A DNA stretch of 64,000 nt from CAKVLG01 sp045637805 (GTDB lineage Bacteria; Bacillota; Clostridia; Christensenellales; UBA1242), in the NCBI GenBank assembly GCA_045637805.1, contig JAZUAE010000014.1:62001-126000 (forward strand), in the 5' to 3' direction. Positions 1 to 8,588 of the stretch are shown piece after piece (the first letter of the stretch is position 1; each line of letters starts with the position of its first letter). The translations under genes were made by a program, and so were the position numbers. Under the pieces are notes generated by a model that was not told the origin of the DNA, searched no databases, and saw only the letters and a list, made by a program, of their open reading frames with translations.

Positions 1-1
1 T

Positions 2-583
2 CAAAAAGCTAGAGATATAAAAAATTCAGCAAAATATAATAAGAAGATATCGGCGTTGGAGGGATTTATAGCTGAATTTATGGATACCTGCGAAAAGAAT
101 GGATTAGATCGTGAAATTGCTGAAGAATATTTAGCGAGTGCAAAAATAAATATTCAAATACAAGAAGCTGAAACAAGAGTAAGAAATGCAAGTAATGAAA
201 AAAATGCTAACAAGGTTGTGGATAAGCCAGTTAGTGATAATGCCCCAAGTACTCCTGCGACAAAGAGTTATGAAAGAAAACAAAAAACTAGTCATAATTA
301 TTCTGGTATTGAAAATATTAATAATATATTTAGACAAAAGACACAACAAAATTTAGATGATGCTGATTTTGTACAAGAAATAGTGCCTAAGCCAGAAGTA
401 AAACCTGTAGAAAAAGAGGAAATAGAAGAAGTTAGGGGTAAAGAAGAAAGAGATTCTTATGATATGAAGGTTACTGAAGAATATAAGGCTGATTTAAAAC
501 GTCAAGAAGAATCAAGACGTCGCCATAGAGATTTAGAACAGCAAGAAGAGAGAAAAAATCAAGGTTTCTCTCGTTGCAGATAA
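2..583 (+). CDS. Hypothetical charged, coiled-coil-like protein (5' end missing)
   Basis: The reading frame is open to the left edge, so the gene starts upstream of the window; the TTG at 56 is only the first internal start-like codon. The visible part is about 193 residues, rich in Lys, Glu, Gln and Asn. It has a helical first half, a Pro/Val/Glu-rich linker (PKPEVKPVEKEEIEEV) and a charged coiled-coil-like end. I recognise no family and see no membrane segment. The frame stops in a cysteine/arginine tail that does not look like natural protein, directly after a six-A run, while a neighbouring frame continues with plausible protein to 680. The real C-terminus is therefore probably there (see the next entry). 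rpmE follows after its own promoter. Function unknown. Confidence 0.6.
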   Translation, partial: QKARDIKNSAKYNKKISALEGFIAEFMDTCEKNGLDREIAEEYLASAKINIQIQEAETRVRNASNEKNANKVVDKPVSDNAPSTPATKSYERKQKTSHNYSGIENINNIFRQKTQQNLDDADFVQEIVPKPEVKPVEKEEIEEVRGKEERDSYDMKVTEEYKADLKRQEESRRRHRDLEQQEERKNQGFSRCR

Positions 584-680
584 TTATTCGTTTAACTCTG
601 GAGCGACAAATACGTATGTGTCACTAGTTTCCGTGCCAGGAAACGGAAATATAATCTCTTGGCGTGGAATGTTAACATAA
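553..680 (+). pseudogene. Frame-displaced C-terminal tail of the preceding gene
   Basis: If one base of the six-A run at 553-558 is skipped, the upstream frame runs on to the TAA at 678-680. This adds about 40 residues, including KIKVSLVADNYSFNSG and PGNGNIISWRGMLT, with alternating hydrophobic and polar residues typical of a beta-rich protein end. The unshifted frame stops early at 583. The simplest explanation is a one-base homopolymer insertion, either a real mutation or an assembly error. Transcriptional slippage is a less likely alternative. The function of the tail is unknown. Confidence 0.55.
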
Positions 681-763
681 ACATTATTTATAATAACCAT
701 ATTTTACCTCTATTTTTAGATTGTGCATGGCGTTAAAAAAATATGTACTTTTAAAACTTTTAC

Positions 764-792
764 TTGACAGATTATAAATTATGTAGTACAAT
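764..792 (+). promoter_or_regulatory. Sigma-A promoter of rpmE
   Basis: A perfect TTGACA -35 box at 764-769 and a TACAAT -10 box at 787-792 are separated by exactly 17 bases. Transcription would start near 799, giving a short leader with GGAGG at 811-815 before the rpmE ATG. Confidence 0.88.
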
Positions 793-824
793 TCAACATG
801 CTATTAATTTGGAGGAAACGAAAA

Positions 825-1028
825 ATGAGAAATGATATACACCCAGATTACCATGAAGTAACTGTTAAATGTGCTTGTGGTGAAACATTTAAATCAGGAT
901 CAACTAAGAAAGGCGATGAAATTAAGGTTGAAATTTGTAGCAAATGTCACCCTTTCTTTACTGGTACACAAAAGATTGTTGACGCTGGTGGAAGAGTAGA
1001 AAAATTCAACAAACGTTACGGTAAGTAG
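825..1028 (+). CDS. rpmE: 50S ribosomal protein L31
   Basis: A 67-residue protein of the L31 family, which binds the central protuberance of the large ribosomal subunit. It is the zinc-binding type: it opens MRNDIHPDYHEVTVKCACG and shows CAC and CSKC cysteine pairs, then the conserved HPFFTGTQKIVD and GRVEKFNKRY segments. Length is normal for the family. The ATG at 825 is chosen because GGAGG lies 9 bases upstream and the conserved MRNDIHP start follows; an in-frame ATG at 798 would add nine non-conserved residues. It is transcribed alone from a strong promoter and followed by two terminator hairpins. In many Firmicutes rpmE lies near prfA and prmC, as here. Confidence 0.97.
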   Translation: MRNDIHPDYHEVTVKCACGETFKSGSTKKGDEIKVEICSKCHPFFTGTQKIVDAGGRVEKFNKRYGK

Positions 1029-1041
1029 CTATAATTTTTAT

Positions 1042-1067
1042 GTGCAAGAAGATATCTTGCACTTTTT
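1042..1067 (+). terminator. Rho-independent terminator after rpmE
   Basis: An eight-base perfect stem (GTGCAAGA / TCTTGCAC) with a five-base loop is followed at once by five T residues. Confidence 0.85.
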
Positions 1068-1070
1068 AAT

Positions 1071-1110
1071 GTGTAGAAATAATTTATAGGAATTATTCTG
1101 CACATTTTTT
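1071..1110 (+). terminator. Second terminator-like hairpin before prmC
   Basis: A nearly perfect hairpin (arms 1071-1084 and 1091-1103, one bulged A and one G-T pair) is followed by six T residues. It lies between the rpmE terminator and the prmC start, so it may be a backup terminator or an attenuator for prmC. Confidence 0.6.
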
Positions 1111-1121
1111 ATTTTTGAAGT

Positions 1122-1940
1122 ATGGATATAAAAGAAGTAATAAAAATAGTAAAAGAAAAGTTGGCAGAAGCGGGCATTATTGAAATTTTTGAAACTGAGT
1201 GGCTTATTGCTGAAGCTCTTGGTGTTAAGAGGGGTAACATTTATGTGCTTGGTAAAATCTCTGAAAACGAATATAATAAAATATTAGATTTTACTGAGAA
1301 AAGATCGAAACATATTCCTCTAGACTATATAACTGGTAAGAGCAATTTTTATGGTTTAGAATTAAGTGTTAATAATAACGTTTTAATACCTAGACCGGAA
1401 ACGGAACTCTTAGTTGAAGAAGTATTAAAACTTTCAAAACAAAATGATAAAATTTTGGACATAGGGACTGGAAGTGGAGCAATAGCCATTGCAGTAAAAA
1501 AATATTTAAATGCTGAAGTTACGGCTGTTGACATTTCCAGTAAAGCCTTAATGGTGGCAAAACAAAATGCAAAAAATAATATTGTCGATATTGAGTTTTT
1601 ACAAAGCGATTTATTTTCAGCATTGAAGGGAAACAATTATGATATTATTATTTCAAATCCTCCATACATACCAACTCAAGATATTAAAACGCTGGATAGT
1701 GATGTTAGGGATTATGAACCTCATTTGGCTTTAGATGGTGGTGAAAGTGGCCTTGAAATATATCAAAAAATTATAAGAGACTTAGATGAATATTTAAATA
1801 TAGGTGGATACGTATTTTTTGAGATAGGAATAGGTCAAGCAAATGAAATTAAAAACATGTTTGGAAAAAACTATACAGTAGAAGTAAAAAAAGATTATAA
1901 TAAGATAGATAGAATTATTAAAGCGAGGAGACAATCATGA
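1122..1940 (+). CDS. prmC: Peptide chain release factor N5-glutamine methyltransferase
   Basis: A 272-residue HemK/PrmC family enzyme. It uses S-adenosylmethionine to methylate the glutamine of the GGQ motif in release factors, a cytosolic step that speeds termination. The sequence shows the N-terminal helical substrate-binding domain, the SAM-binding motif DIGTGSGAIAIA near residue 115 and the NPPY catalytic motif at residues 179-182, placed as in the family. It overlaps prfA by four bases (ATGA), coupling the enzyme to its substrate, RF1. The ribosome site is weak and no clear promoter was seen between the hairpin and the start. Confidence 0.96.
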   Translation: MDIKEVIKIVKEKLAEAGIIEIFETEWLIAEALGVKRGNIYVLGKISENEYNKILDFTEKRSKHIPLDYITGKSNFYGLELSVNNNVLIPRPETELLVEEVLKLSKQNDKILDIGTGSGAIAIAVKKYLNAEVTAVDISSKALMVAKQNAKNNIVDIEFLQSDLFSALKGNNYDIIISNPPYIPTQDIKTLDSDVRDYEPHLALDGGESGLEIYQKIIRDLDEYLNIGGYVFFEIGIGQANEIKNMFGKNYTVEVKKDYNKIDRIIKARRQS

Positions 1941-3004
1941 TTGAAAAATTAAAGGATTTAAAAGTTAAGTTCGAAGAGTTAACATCAAAACTTGCCGATC
2001 CTGCAGTTATTTCAGATAACAAAACTTGGCAACATATTGCAAAAGAACATTCAGAACTTGCTCCGATTATAGACAAGTATGAAGACTATGAAAAAGCTGA
2101 GCGAGATATTAAAGATGCAGATGAAATGCTTGAGATTGAAACTGATAAAGATATGATAGCAATGCTTAAAGAAGAGCGTGAAAGCGCTTATGAAAAGACA
2201 AAGCAATATATTGAAGAGTTGAAAATTTTATTACTTCCAAAAGATGAGAATGATGATAAAAACGTTATTATTGAAATTAGGGCAGGTGCCGGTGGTGATG
2301 AGGCCGGTTTATTTGCTGCTGAACTTAAGAGAATGTATAATTTATATGCAGCTTCTCAAAGATTTCAAGTTGAAGAGCTAGATGGTAACTATACTGAAGC
2401 TGGCGGAGTAAAAGAAGTTAGCTTTATGATTAAAGGTCGTGGTGCTTATTCTAGATTCAAGTTTGAAAGTGGAGTGCATAGGGTTCAACGCGTGCCAGAA
2501 ACTGAAAGTCAGGGAAGAGTGCATACTTCTACTGCAACAGTTGCTGTTCTTCCAGAGGCAACAAATGTTGAAATTGAGATTAACGAAAAAGATTTACAAA
2601 TTGATACATATAGAAGTGGTGGTGCTGGTGGACAGCACGTTAACAAGACAGAGTCTGCAATTCGTATAACACACATTTCTACAGGTATTATTGTCGCTTG
2701 TCAAGATGAACGTTCACAAATTAAAAACCGCGAAAAGGCAATGAACTGGCTTAAAGCTAAATTGTATGATTTTTATCAATCACAAGAAGATAAAAAATAT
2801 GCTGAAACACGTAAAAATCAAGTTGGAACAGGAGATAGAAGTGAGAAGATTAGAACATACAACTTCCCACAAAGCCGTGTAACAGACCATAGAATAAATT
2901 TAACTATTTATTCATTAGATAAATTTATGAATGGTGACTTAGATGATATGATAAAAGCACTTCAAGTTGCAGATCAACAAGCAAAACTTGCTGCAGCTGA
3001 GTAA
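1937..3004 (+). CDS. prfA: Peptide chain release factor 1
   Basis: A 355-residue class I release factor that reads UAA and UAG and triggers peptidyl-tRNA hydrolysis. The GGQ motif is at residues 231-233 (RSGGAGGQHVNKTES). The codon-recognition tripeptide is PET in RVPETESQGRVH, matching the RF1 PxT pattern and not the SPF of RF2, so the RF1 assignment is firm. Length is normal. The start overlaps the prmC stop and has a GAGGAG ribosome site. Co-expression with prmC makes sense because PrmC modifies this GGQ glutamine. Confidence 0.97.
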   Translation: MIEKLKDLKVKFEELTSKLADPAVISDNKTWQHIAKEHSELAPIIDKYEDYEKAERDIKDADEMLEIETDKDMIAMLKEERESAYEKTKQYIEELKILLLPKDENDDKNVIIEIRAGAGGDEAGLFAAELKRMYNLYAASQRFQVEELDGNYTEAGGVKEVSFMIKGRGAYSRFKFESGVHRVQRVPETESQGRVHTSTATVAVLPEATNVEIEINEKDLQIDTYRSGGAGGQHVNKTESAIRITHISTGIIVACQDERSQIKNREKAMNWLKAKLYDFYQSQEDKKYAETRKNQVGTGDRSEKIRTYNFPQSRVTDHRINLTIYSLDKFMNGDLDDMIKALQVADQQAKLAAAE

Positions 3005-3078
3005 TTGATAGGTATTAGAATAAAAAATATTATAAGCAGAACGTAATTGTTTTGCTTTTATTTTTGAGAAAAGTGAGT

Positions 3079-3084
3079 TATAAT
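3079..3084 (+). promoter_or_regulatory. -10 box immediately upstream of uvrC (leaderless start)
   Basis: A consensus TATAAT ends six bases before the GTG at 3091, with no ribosome site between. Transcription would begin at or next to the start codon. The -35 region is weak. The same arrangement occurs at holB, the PHP gene near 36.9 kb and murI. Confidence 0.5.
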
Positions 3085-3090
3085 TATATT

Positions 3091-4932
3091 GTGGAAAAAG
3101 AAATAAGGGAACATATTTTGAGTAAACTTAGCACACTGCCTCAAAGCAGTGGTGTTTATATTATGAAAAACGAACTCGGCGAAGTGATTTATGTTGGCAA
3201 AGCTAAGAAACTTAAAAACCGTGTTAAAAGTTATTTTGATTCTTCAATTAAAACAAAAAAAACATACGCGTTAGTCGCAAATATTGTTGATTTTGATTAT
3301 ATATTAACGGCATCAGAATCAGATGCTTTTTCACTTGAAGCAAACCTAATAAAAGAACATACTCCAAAATATAATATTTTATTAAAAGACGATAAATCTT
3401 ATCCGTTTTTAAAAATAACCGTAAAAGAAAAATTTCCAAGATTATTAGTTGAAAGAAAACCCGTAAATGATGGCAGTCTTCTATTTGGACCTTATGTTAC
3501 AGGAGTGTCTATCAGTTCACTAGTGTCAATTATTAGAAAAGCGTTTAGACTTAGAACTTGCAATATTGATTTTTCAAAAGGAAAAACTTATAAACCATGT
3601 TTACATGGGGATTTGGGCGATTGTTTACCTGTTTGTGCGGGAAATATTAGTGAGGAAGAATATTTAAAAGAAGTGAAACATGTTATCAACTTCTTGAATG
3701 GTGACAATTCTGAGATATTAAAAAATTTGACAAAAAAAATGAATAAACTTGTTGAAGAAAACAAGTTTGAAGAGGCTATTATTTATCGTGATCAAATAAG
3801 AATGTTGCAGCGTGCTAGTGAAGACATAATTGCAACTTTAAACAAAGACGTTTCACTAGATGTATTTGGCATATATCAAACTGAAAGTATCGGAGCAATC
3901 AATGTTATGATTGTGCGTGGTGGAAGAATAATAAGTCAAATCAACTATCCACTAACAAGTGAGGTTGGTGAAAATGGTGAAATACTTTCGAGATTTTTAT
4001 TAAGTTTTTATAAAAACGCGTCTCAGGTACCATCTGAAATCGTTTTATCCGAAGAAATTTTAGATAAGGATTTGGTTAAAGGATTTTTAGAAGAAAAATT
4101 GGGAAAGAAAGTAAATATATTAGTGCCTGTTAAAGGAGTAAAAAAATCTTTAATTAGTGCCGCTTTAAAAAATGCAGAAGAATATTCAACAAATTCTATT
4201 GATAGATTAGAAAGAAATAAAAAACTTACACACGATGCACTTTGTGAACTTGCTGAAATTTTAAATCTTGAAAAAATATACAGGATTGAAGGGTTTGATA
4301 TATCTAACATAAGCGGAACAAACAATGTTTCAAGTATGGTCGTTTTTGAGGGCGGCATGCCTGTAAAAAAAGAATATAGAAAATTTAAAATAAAAACAGT
4401 TAATGGTCCTAACGATTTTGCTTGTATGAATGAGACGATAGAGCGTAGAATTACAGATCTACTTTCAGGAAAAGAAAAGTTTGAGACTAAACCAGATTTG
4501 ATTTTAATAGATGGTGGTCTTGGGCAACTTCATGCAGCAAATAAAGTTTTGGAAAAATATAGTTTAATGACTCCTATTATAAGTCTGGCGGAAAAGGAAG
4601 AAGAAATATACACATTAGAGTCTTCAATACCGATTAGGCTTCCAAGGTCGTCAAATGCTTTAAAACTTTTACAAAGAGTTCGAGATGAGGCGCACAGATT
4701 TGCGGTTTCATTCCATAGAATTGTGAGAAACAAAAAGGAAGTTGTAAGTTTGTTTGACAACATTGATGGCTTTGGCAAAAAAAGACAAATGCTTTTATGG
4801 CGTGAGTTTAAGACATTAGATAATTTGTATAATGCAAAACCTGAGGATTTTGCTTTAGTACATGGAATCGGCGAAAAAACCGCATTTGAAATATATAATG
4901 CATTACATAAAACAGAAAAAGATATGCAATAA
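3091..4932 (+). CDS. uvrC: Excinuclease ABC subunit C
   Basis: A 613-residue nucleotide-excision-repair endonuclease that makes both incisions around a UvrB-marked lesion. Domains in order: GIY-YIG nuclease (SGVYIMKNELGEVIYVGKAK), a cysteine-containing linker, a UVR domain that contacts UvrB (around residues 215-240), the RNase H-like nuclease (LILIDGGLGQLHAAN) and a C-terminal helix-hairpin-helix region ending in HGIGEKTAFEIYNAL. I prefer the GTG at 3091: it lies six bases after TATAAT and gives the usual distance to the GIY-YIG domain. An in-frame TTG at 3052 would add 13 residues with no ribosome site. The start is the only uncertain point. Confidence 0.95.
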   Translation: MEKEIREHILSKLSTLPQSSGVYIMKNELGEVIYVGKAKKLKNRVKSYFDSSIKTKKTYALVANIVDFDYILTASESDAFSLEANLIKEHTPKYNILLKDDKSYPFLKITVKEKFPRLLVERKPVNDGSLLFGPYVTGVSISSLVSIIRKAFRLRTCNIDFSKGKTYKPCLHGDLGDCLPVCAGNISEEEYLKEVKHVINFLNGDNSEILKNLTKKMNKLVEENKFEEAIIYRDQIRMLQRASEDIIATLNKDVSLDVFGIYQTESIGAINVMIVRGGRIISQINYPLTSEVGENGEILSRFLLSFYKNASQVPSEIVLSEEILDKDLVKGFLEEKLGKKVNILVPVKGVKKSLISAALKNAEEYSTNSIDRLERNKKLTHDALCELAEILNLEKIYRIEGFDISNISGTNNVSSMVVFEGGMPVKKEYRKFKIKTVNGPNDFACMNETIERRITDLLSGKEKFETKPDLILIDGGLGQLHAANKVLEKYSLMTPIISLAEKEEEIYTLESSIPIRLPRSSNALKLLQRVRDEAHRFAVSFHRIVRNKKEVVSLFDNIDGFGKKRQMLLWREFKTLDNLYNAKPEDFALVHGIGEKTAFEIYNALHKTEKDMQ

Positions 4933-4960
4933 CCAAAAAAGAAGAGCATATCTTTTTATT

Positions 4961-5965
4961 ATGAAAAAGAAAATTATCGCTAGTGTGACTGCTTTTATTT
5001 TGGTTGGCATAAGTGTTTGTTTAATCATATTTTTGCCAAATACAAAAAATGAACAGATGCTAGAAAATAAATTTTTAAATGAAAAAAGTGAATATCAAGG
5101 AGTTATTACTCTTTGGAATATAGACACCTTCGAAAGTGGTACAGCATCAAAGTCCTCATTTTTAGAAAAAATGGCGATTAATTTTGAGAAAGAAAACAGA
5201 GGTATATATATTCTTGTAAAAAATATGACAATAGATGAATGTTTATTACAATTAGAACAGGGAAATAAGCCTGATTTGTTTTCATACGGTGAAGGTTTGT
5301 TTGATATTTTAAAACCATATTTTGGTAATGGCTTAGACAATGTTGAAATAAAAAACATTATTCAAAATAACGGTAAAGATTTATCAATTGCAAAGCCTTG
5401 GTGCTTTGGTTTTTATAGTTTAATTTCGACTAGCAAAAATCTTGAAAAAAGTGGAAATGATTCAAATACAAATCTAATTGAAATTATAGATAATTGTTCT
5501 TATGAGAAAAAATTAAAAAGATCCACAAAGCACATTAGTTCTTATGTGTATGGTGGAGCAGAATATACAAACATAAAAGCAATGCTTTCAAATTTATCAA
5601 AAACCGTTGAGGGGAATGACAATACTTTCTTTGAAGCGTATGAGCAATTCATAAATGGTAACGCAAGTATTTTGTGTGGGTCGCAAAGAGATATAGTTAG
5701 AATGGAAAATAGGGTGAAAGTTGGAAAAATAGATAGCTATTTATATGATTGTATTTTTGATTATACAGACCTTGTACAATATTTGTCATACGTTCCAAAC
5801 AAAAATAGTCTTATGAATAAATATTCTAAAAAATTTATTAATTTTATGTTAAGCATAAAAGTTCAAGAAAATTTATCTAAAATTAGTATGTGTGCGGCAA
5901 GGAATGGTGTTATTGCAAATGCAGGAAATGGAGTGTTTGGAGATATTGAAATAAAATTTAGTTAA
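4961..5965 (+). CDS. Extracellular solute-binding-like protein, membrane-anchored
   Basis: About 334 residues, opening with Lys residues and a single hydrophobic segment (KKKIIASVTAFILVGISV) that acts as an uncleaved signal anchor or signal peptide. I see no lipobox cysteine. The mature part resembles family 1 ABC solute-binding proteins (GVITLWNIDTFESG, an N-terminal strand typical of sugar binders, then NKPDLFSYGEGL). No permease or ATPase is adjacent, so it may work as an orphan binding or sensing protein. The ATG at 4961 is chosen because it starts the signal segment; an upstream in-frame start would lie inside uvrC. Substrate unknown. Confidence 0.7.
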   Translation: MKKKIIASVTAFILVGISVCLIIFLPNTKNEQMLENKFLNEKSEYQGVITLWNIDTFESGTASKSSFLEKMAINFEKENRGIYILVKNMTIDECLLQLEQGNKPDLFSYGEGLFDILKPYFGNGLDNVEIKNIIQNNGKDLSIAKPWCFGFYSLISTSKNLEKSGNDSNTNLIEIIDNCSYEKKLKRSTKHISSYVYGGAEYTNIKAMLSNLSKTVEGNDNTFFEAYEQFINGNASILCGSQRDIVRMENRVKVGKIDSYLYDCIFDYTDLVQYLSYVPNKNSLMNKYSKKFINFMLSIKVQENLSKISMCAARNGVIANAGNGVFGDIEIKFS

Positions 5966-6010
5966 TTGCTTAAAAAAATTGAAAAATAATCGGTTTAGGA
6001 GTAAAATAGT

Positions 6011-6928
6011 ATGTGTGGCAAGAATTGCAAATTAAAGCAACTTGAAACAATAGAATATGAAAAAGACTTTGACTTGAAAAAGATATCAAGTTTCGGTATT
6101 GGAGGAAAGGCAGACGTTGTTGTTTTTCCAAAAACGAAAAGTGAACTTGTAAAAGCATTGTCGGTTATGCCAAATGCTATTGTGATAGGAAACGGAACAA
6201 ATATTCTTTTTTCAGATCATGGCATTAAAAGTCCTATTATAACAACGCGTAAAATGAAAGACGAGGTTTGTATAAATGGAACAAAAATCACAGTAAGTGC
6301 AGGAGTTAATATTTGTACCGTTTGCTCTGAAACGATAAAACTTGGCTTGGCTGGTTTTGAAAACTTATATGGAATACCTGCGACTATTGGCGGAGCCCTA
6401 TTTATGAATGCTGGTGCTTTTGGTACCGAGATATCGTCTATTCTAGAGAGTGTTCAAATATTAAAAGATGGGCGGATTGAAAACTTGTCAAAAAGCGACT
6501 TGAAGTTTGGACATAGGCATTCATCTTTTCAAACAGAGAAAGTTGTGATTTTGGAGGCCACGTTTCATTTAAAGCAATATGATAGCAAAAAACTTGAAGA
6601 TAAGGTTAAGGAAAATATTTTATGGCGCATTAAGAATCAACCAACAGGGAAAAGTGCAGGAAGTATTTTTAAAAAATCTATCGAGCCAGCAGGGTTGCTA
6701 ATTGATAAAGCAGGTTTAAAGGGATTGAAAATAGGCGGTGCTATTGTGTCGAATAAGCACGCAAACTTTATAATCAATGAAAACAACGCTTCTGCAAAAG
6801 ATGTTTTAAGTTTAATAAAAATAATTAAAGATAAAATTTATATTGAAAGCGGAGTATTGCTTGAAGAAGAAATTAAATACATAGGAGAACAAGATGATAC
6901 TATCGGGAGATTTCCATACTCACTCTGA
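6011..6928 (+). CDS. murB: UDP-N-acetylenolpyruvoylglucosamine reductase
   Basis: A 305-residue FAD enzyme that reduces UDP-GlcNAc-enolpyruvate to UDP-MurNAc, the second committed step of peptidoglycan precursor synthesis in the cytosol. Visible signatures are the FAD-binding VIGNGTNILFSDHGI, GIPATIGGALFMNAGAFG, the catalytic serine in SAGSIFKK and a C-terminal catalytic Glu in LLEEEIKYIG. Length and motif order fit the type II MurB of Gram-positives. The last 35 bases overlap the next gene. The N-terminal MCGKNCKLKQ carries two Cys that are not part of the family core. Start ATG follows AGGAG. Confidence 0.95.
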   Translation: MCGKNCKLKQLETIEYEKDFDLKKISSFGIGGKADVVVFPKTKSELVKALSVMPNAIVIGNGTNILFSDHGIKSPIITTRKMKDEVCINGTKITVSAGVNICTVCSETIKLGLAGFENLYGIPATIGGALFMNAGAFGTEISSILESVQILKDGRIENLSKSDLKFGHRHSSFQTEKVVILEATFHLKQYDSKKLEDKVKENILWRIKNQPTGKSAGSIFKKSIEPAGLLIDKAGLKGLKIGGAIVSNKHANFIINENNASAKDVLSLIKIIKDKIYIESGVLLEEEIKYIGEQDDTIGRFPYSL

Positions 6929-7616
6929 ATATAGTAGATGGGGGCATGGCAAAGATTCAATCGAAGATATGGTAAGTAAGGCAAATGAAAGTGGATTAAC
7001 TAGCCTTGCTATTACTGATCATGGTCCAAAACATATTTTGTTTCCTATTTCTCTTAAAAATTTACGTAAAGCTAGAAAACAAATAGATGAAATTAATAAG
7101 ACAAGTAAGACAAAGGTTTATCTTGGTGTAGAGGCTAATCTCATAGGTGGAGATGGAACTATCGACCTTACAGAGGAACAGTTGAAACTAATAGATGTTT
7201 TGCTCGTTGGATATCACATGTGTACGTTTGCAGACTTTGTAGGATTTATTAATAAAAACAATAATTCAAAAAAACAAATTCAAAAAAACACGCAAGCATA
7301 TTTAAATATGCTTAACAAATATGATGTAGATATAATAACGCATATTCAAGAACATATAAAAGTTGACCTGAAGCCTATTGCTGAGTTGTGTGCAAAAAAA
7401 GGAACTTTAATTGAAATAAATAATAAGCACTTGCGCTTAGATGCGGACGATGCTAAAATTTTAATTGAAAGCGGGTGTAAATTAATCATTAATTCAGATG
7501 CCCATTCAAAGGATCGTATAGGAAAAGTTGACAATGCAATTAAATTTATAGTGGACAACAAAATATCACGAGATAGAGTTGTTAATATTGACAAAGAGTA
7601 TATTCCAAAGAGGTAA
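6894..7616 (+). CDS. PHP-domain phosphatase (YcdX/HisK-like)
   Basis: A 240-residue PHP metallohydrolase. Metal-binding signatures are DFHTHSEYSRWGHG at the N-terminus, AITDHGPKH, EANLIGGDG and the late NSDAHSKDRIG. Family members hydrolyse phosphoesters with a trinuclear metal site; the substrate cannot be read from the sequence. It overlaps murB by 35 bases, has a GGAG ribosome site, and runs three bases ahead of whiA. The order murB-PHP-whiA is common in Clostridia, usually with rapZ and yvcK between PHP and whiA; those two genes are absent here. Confidence 0.88.
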   Translation: MILSGDFHTHSEYSRWGHGKDSIEDMVSKANESGLTSLAITDHGPKHILFPISLKNLRKARKQIDEINKTSKTKVYLGVEANLIGGDGTIDLTEEQLKLIDVLLVGYHMCTFADFVGFINKNNNSKKQIQKNTQAYLNMLNKYDVDIITHIQEHIKVDLKPIAELCAKKGTLIEINNKHLRLDADDAKILIESGCKLIINSDAHSKDRIGKVDNAIKFIVDNKISRDRVVNIDKEYIPKR

Positions 7617-7619
7617 AGT

Positions 7620-8588
7620 GTGACATTTTCAAGAGAGGTAAAGAAAGAAATTATTGCAACAATAAATGAAAGTAATTATGAGCTTTCAGTTATTTGTGGT
7701 GCATTGCTTTCTGCTGGATCTCTAGTTATTTCTAATAAAAAAATGTCTTTTACAATAACAAGTGAAATTTTGGAATTTTTACAATTAATTCAAGACATGA
7801 TTGCAAGACTAACTGGTGAATCTAATTTTTCAATATCCAGTAAAAAAAGTAAATATTCAGGAAATGATGTTTTCACTTTATCTGTACCGACAGAAACGGG
7901 AGAGGAAATACTTGGGCTTTGCGGAATTATTTTTAGAGATGAACTTGGAAGAATGCAAATAAATTATGCCGGCGACGACCATTTGTTTAATGAAGATGCA
8001 GGGAGAAAAGCATTTTTGAGTTCTGCCTTTATCGGAAGTGGAAGTATAAGTATTCCAGATCAGGGTGAAAACGGATATAAGAAAAACAGTGGATATCACA
8101 TGGAATGGACCTGTCAAACTGTTGTTGGTTCAAATAGAATTGCAGAAGTGTTGGCAATTTTTGACATTTTAAGTAAAAAAGTTGAGCGTAATAACGAGCA
8201 GGTTATATATCTAAAAGAAGGAGATACAATATCGGATATTCTCAAACTTCTTGGTGCTTCAAAATCGGTTTTAGTTTTGGAAAATCAAAGAGTGAGTCGC
8301 GATGTTAGAAATCTTGCAAACAGGCAAGCAAATTGTACTGTTGCAAATATTGAAAAAAGTATATCAGCAGCACAAAAACAACTAGATGCGATTGAGATAA
8401 TAATGCAAACTATCGGTATTGAAAATCTGCCAGACACCTTGTCTGAAATAGCACTTGCTAGACTTGCAAATCCAGAAAGTACATTAACAGAATTAGGCAA
8501 TATGCTTGAAAAACCTATTAGTAGAGGAGCTGTTAATCAGAGGTTTAACAAATTATTAGAAATCGCAAAAGAGGTGGGTAATGGGTAA
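7620..8588 (+). CDS. whiA: DNA-binding protein WhiA
   Basis: A 322-residue protein that pairs a degenerate LAGLIDADG homing-endonuclease fold with a C-terminal helix-turn-helix. The N-terminal MTFSREVKKEI, the central AFLSSAFIGSGSISIPD and the C-terminal TLTELGNMLEKPISRGAVNQRF are characteristic. In Bacillus, WhiA affects cell division and chromosome segregation; in Streptomyces it controls sporulation genes. The start is GTG, preceded by AGAGG. The end overlaps dnaE by eight bases, implying translational coupling. Confidence 0.95.
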   Translation: MTFSREVKKEIIATINESNYELSVICGALLSAGSLVISNKKMSFTITSEILEFLQLIQDMIARLTGESNFSISSKKSKYSGNDVFTLSVPTETGEEILGLCGIIFRDELGRMQINYAGDDHLFNEDAGRKAFLSSAFIGSGSISIPDQGENGYKKNSGYHMEWTCQTVVGSNRIAEVLAIFDILSKKVERNNEQVIYLKEGDTISDILKLLGASKSVLVLENQRVSRDVRNLANRQANCTVANIEKSISAAQKQLDAIEIIMQTIGIENLPDTLSEIALARLANPESTLTELGNMLEKPISRGAVNQRFNKLLEIAKEVGNG

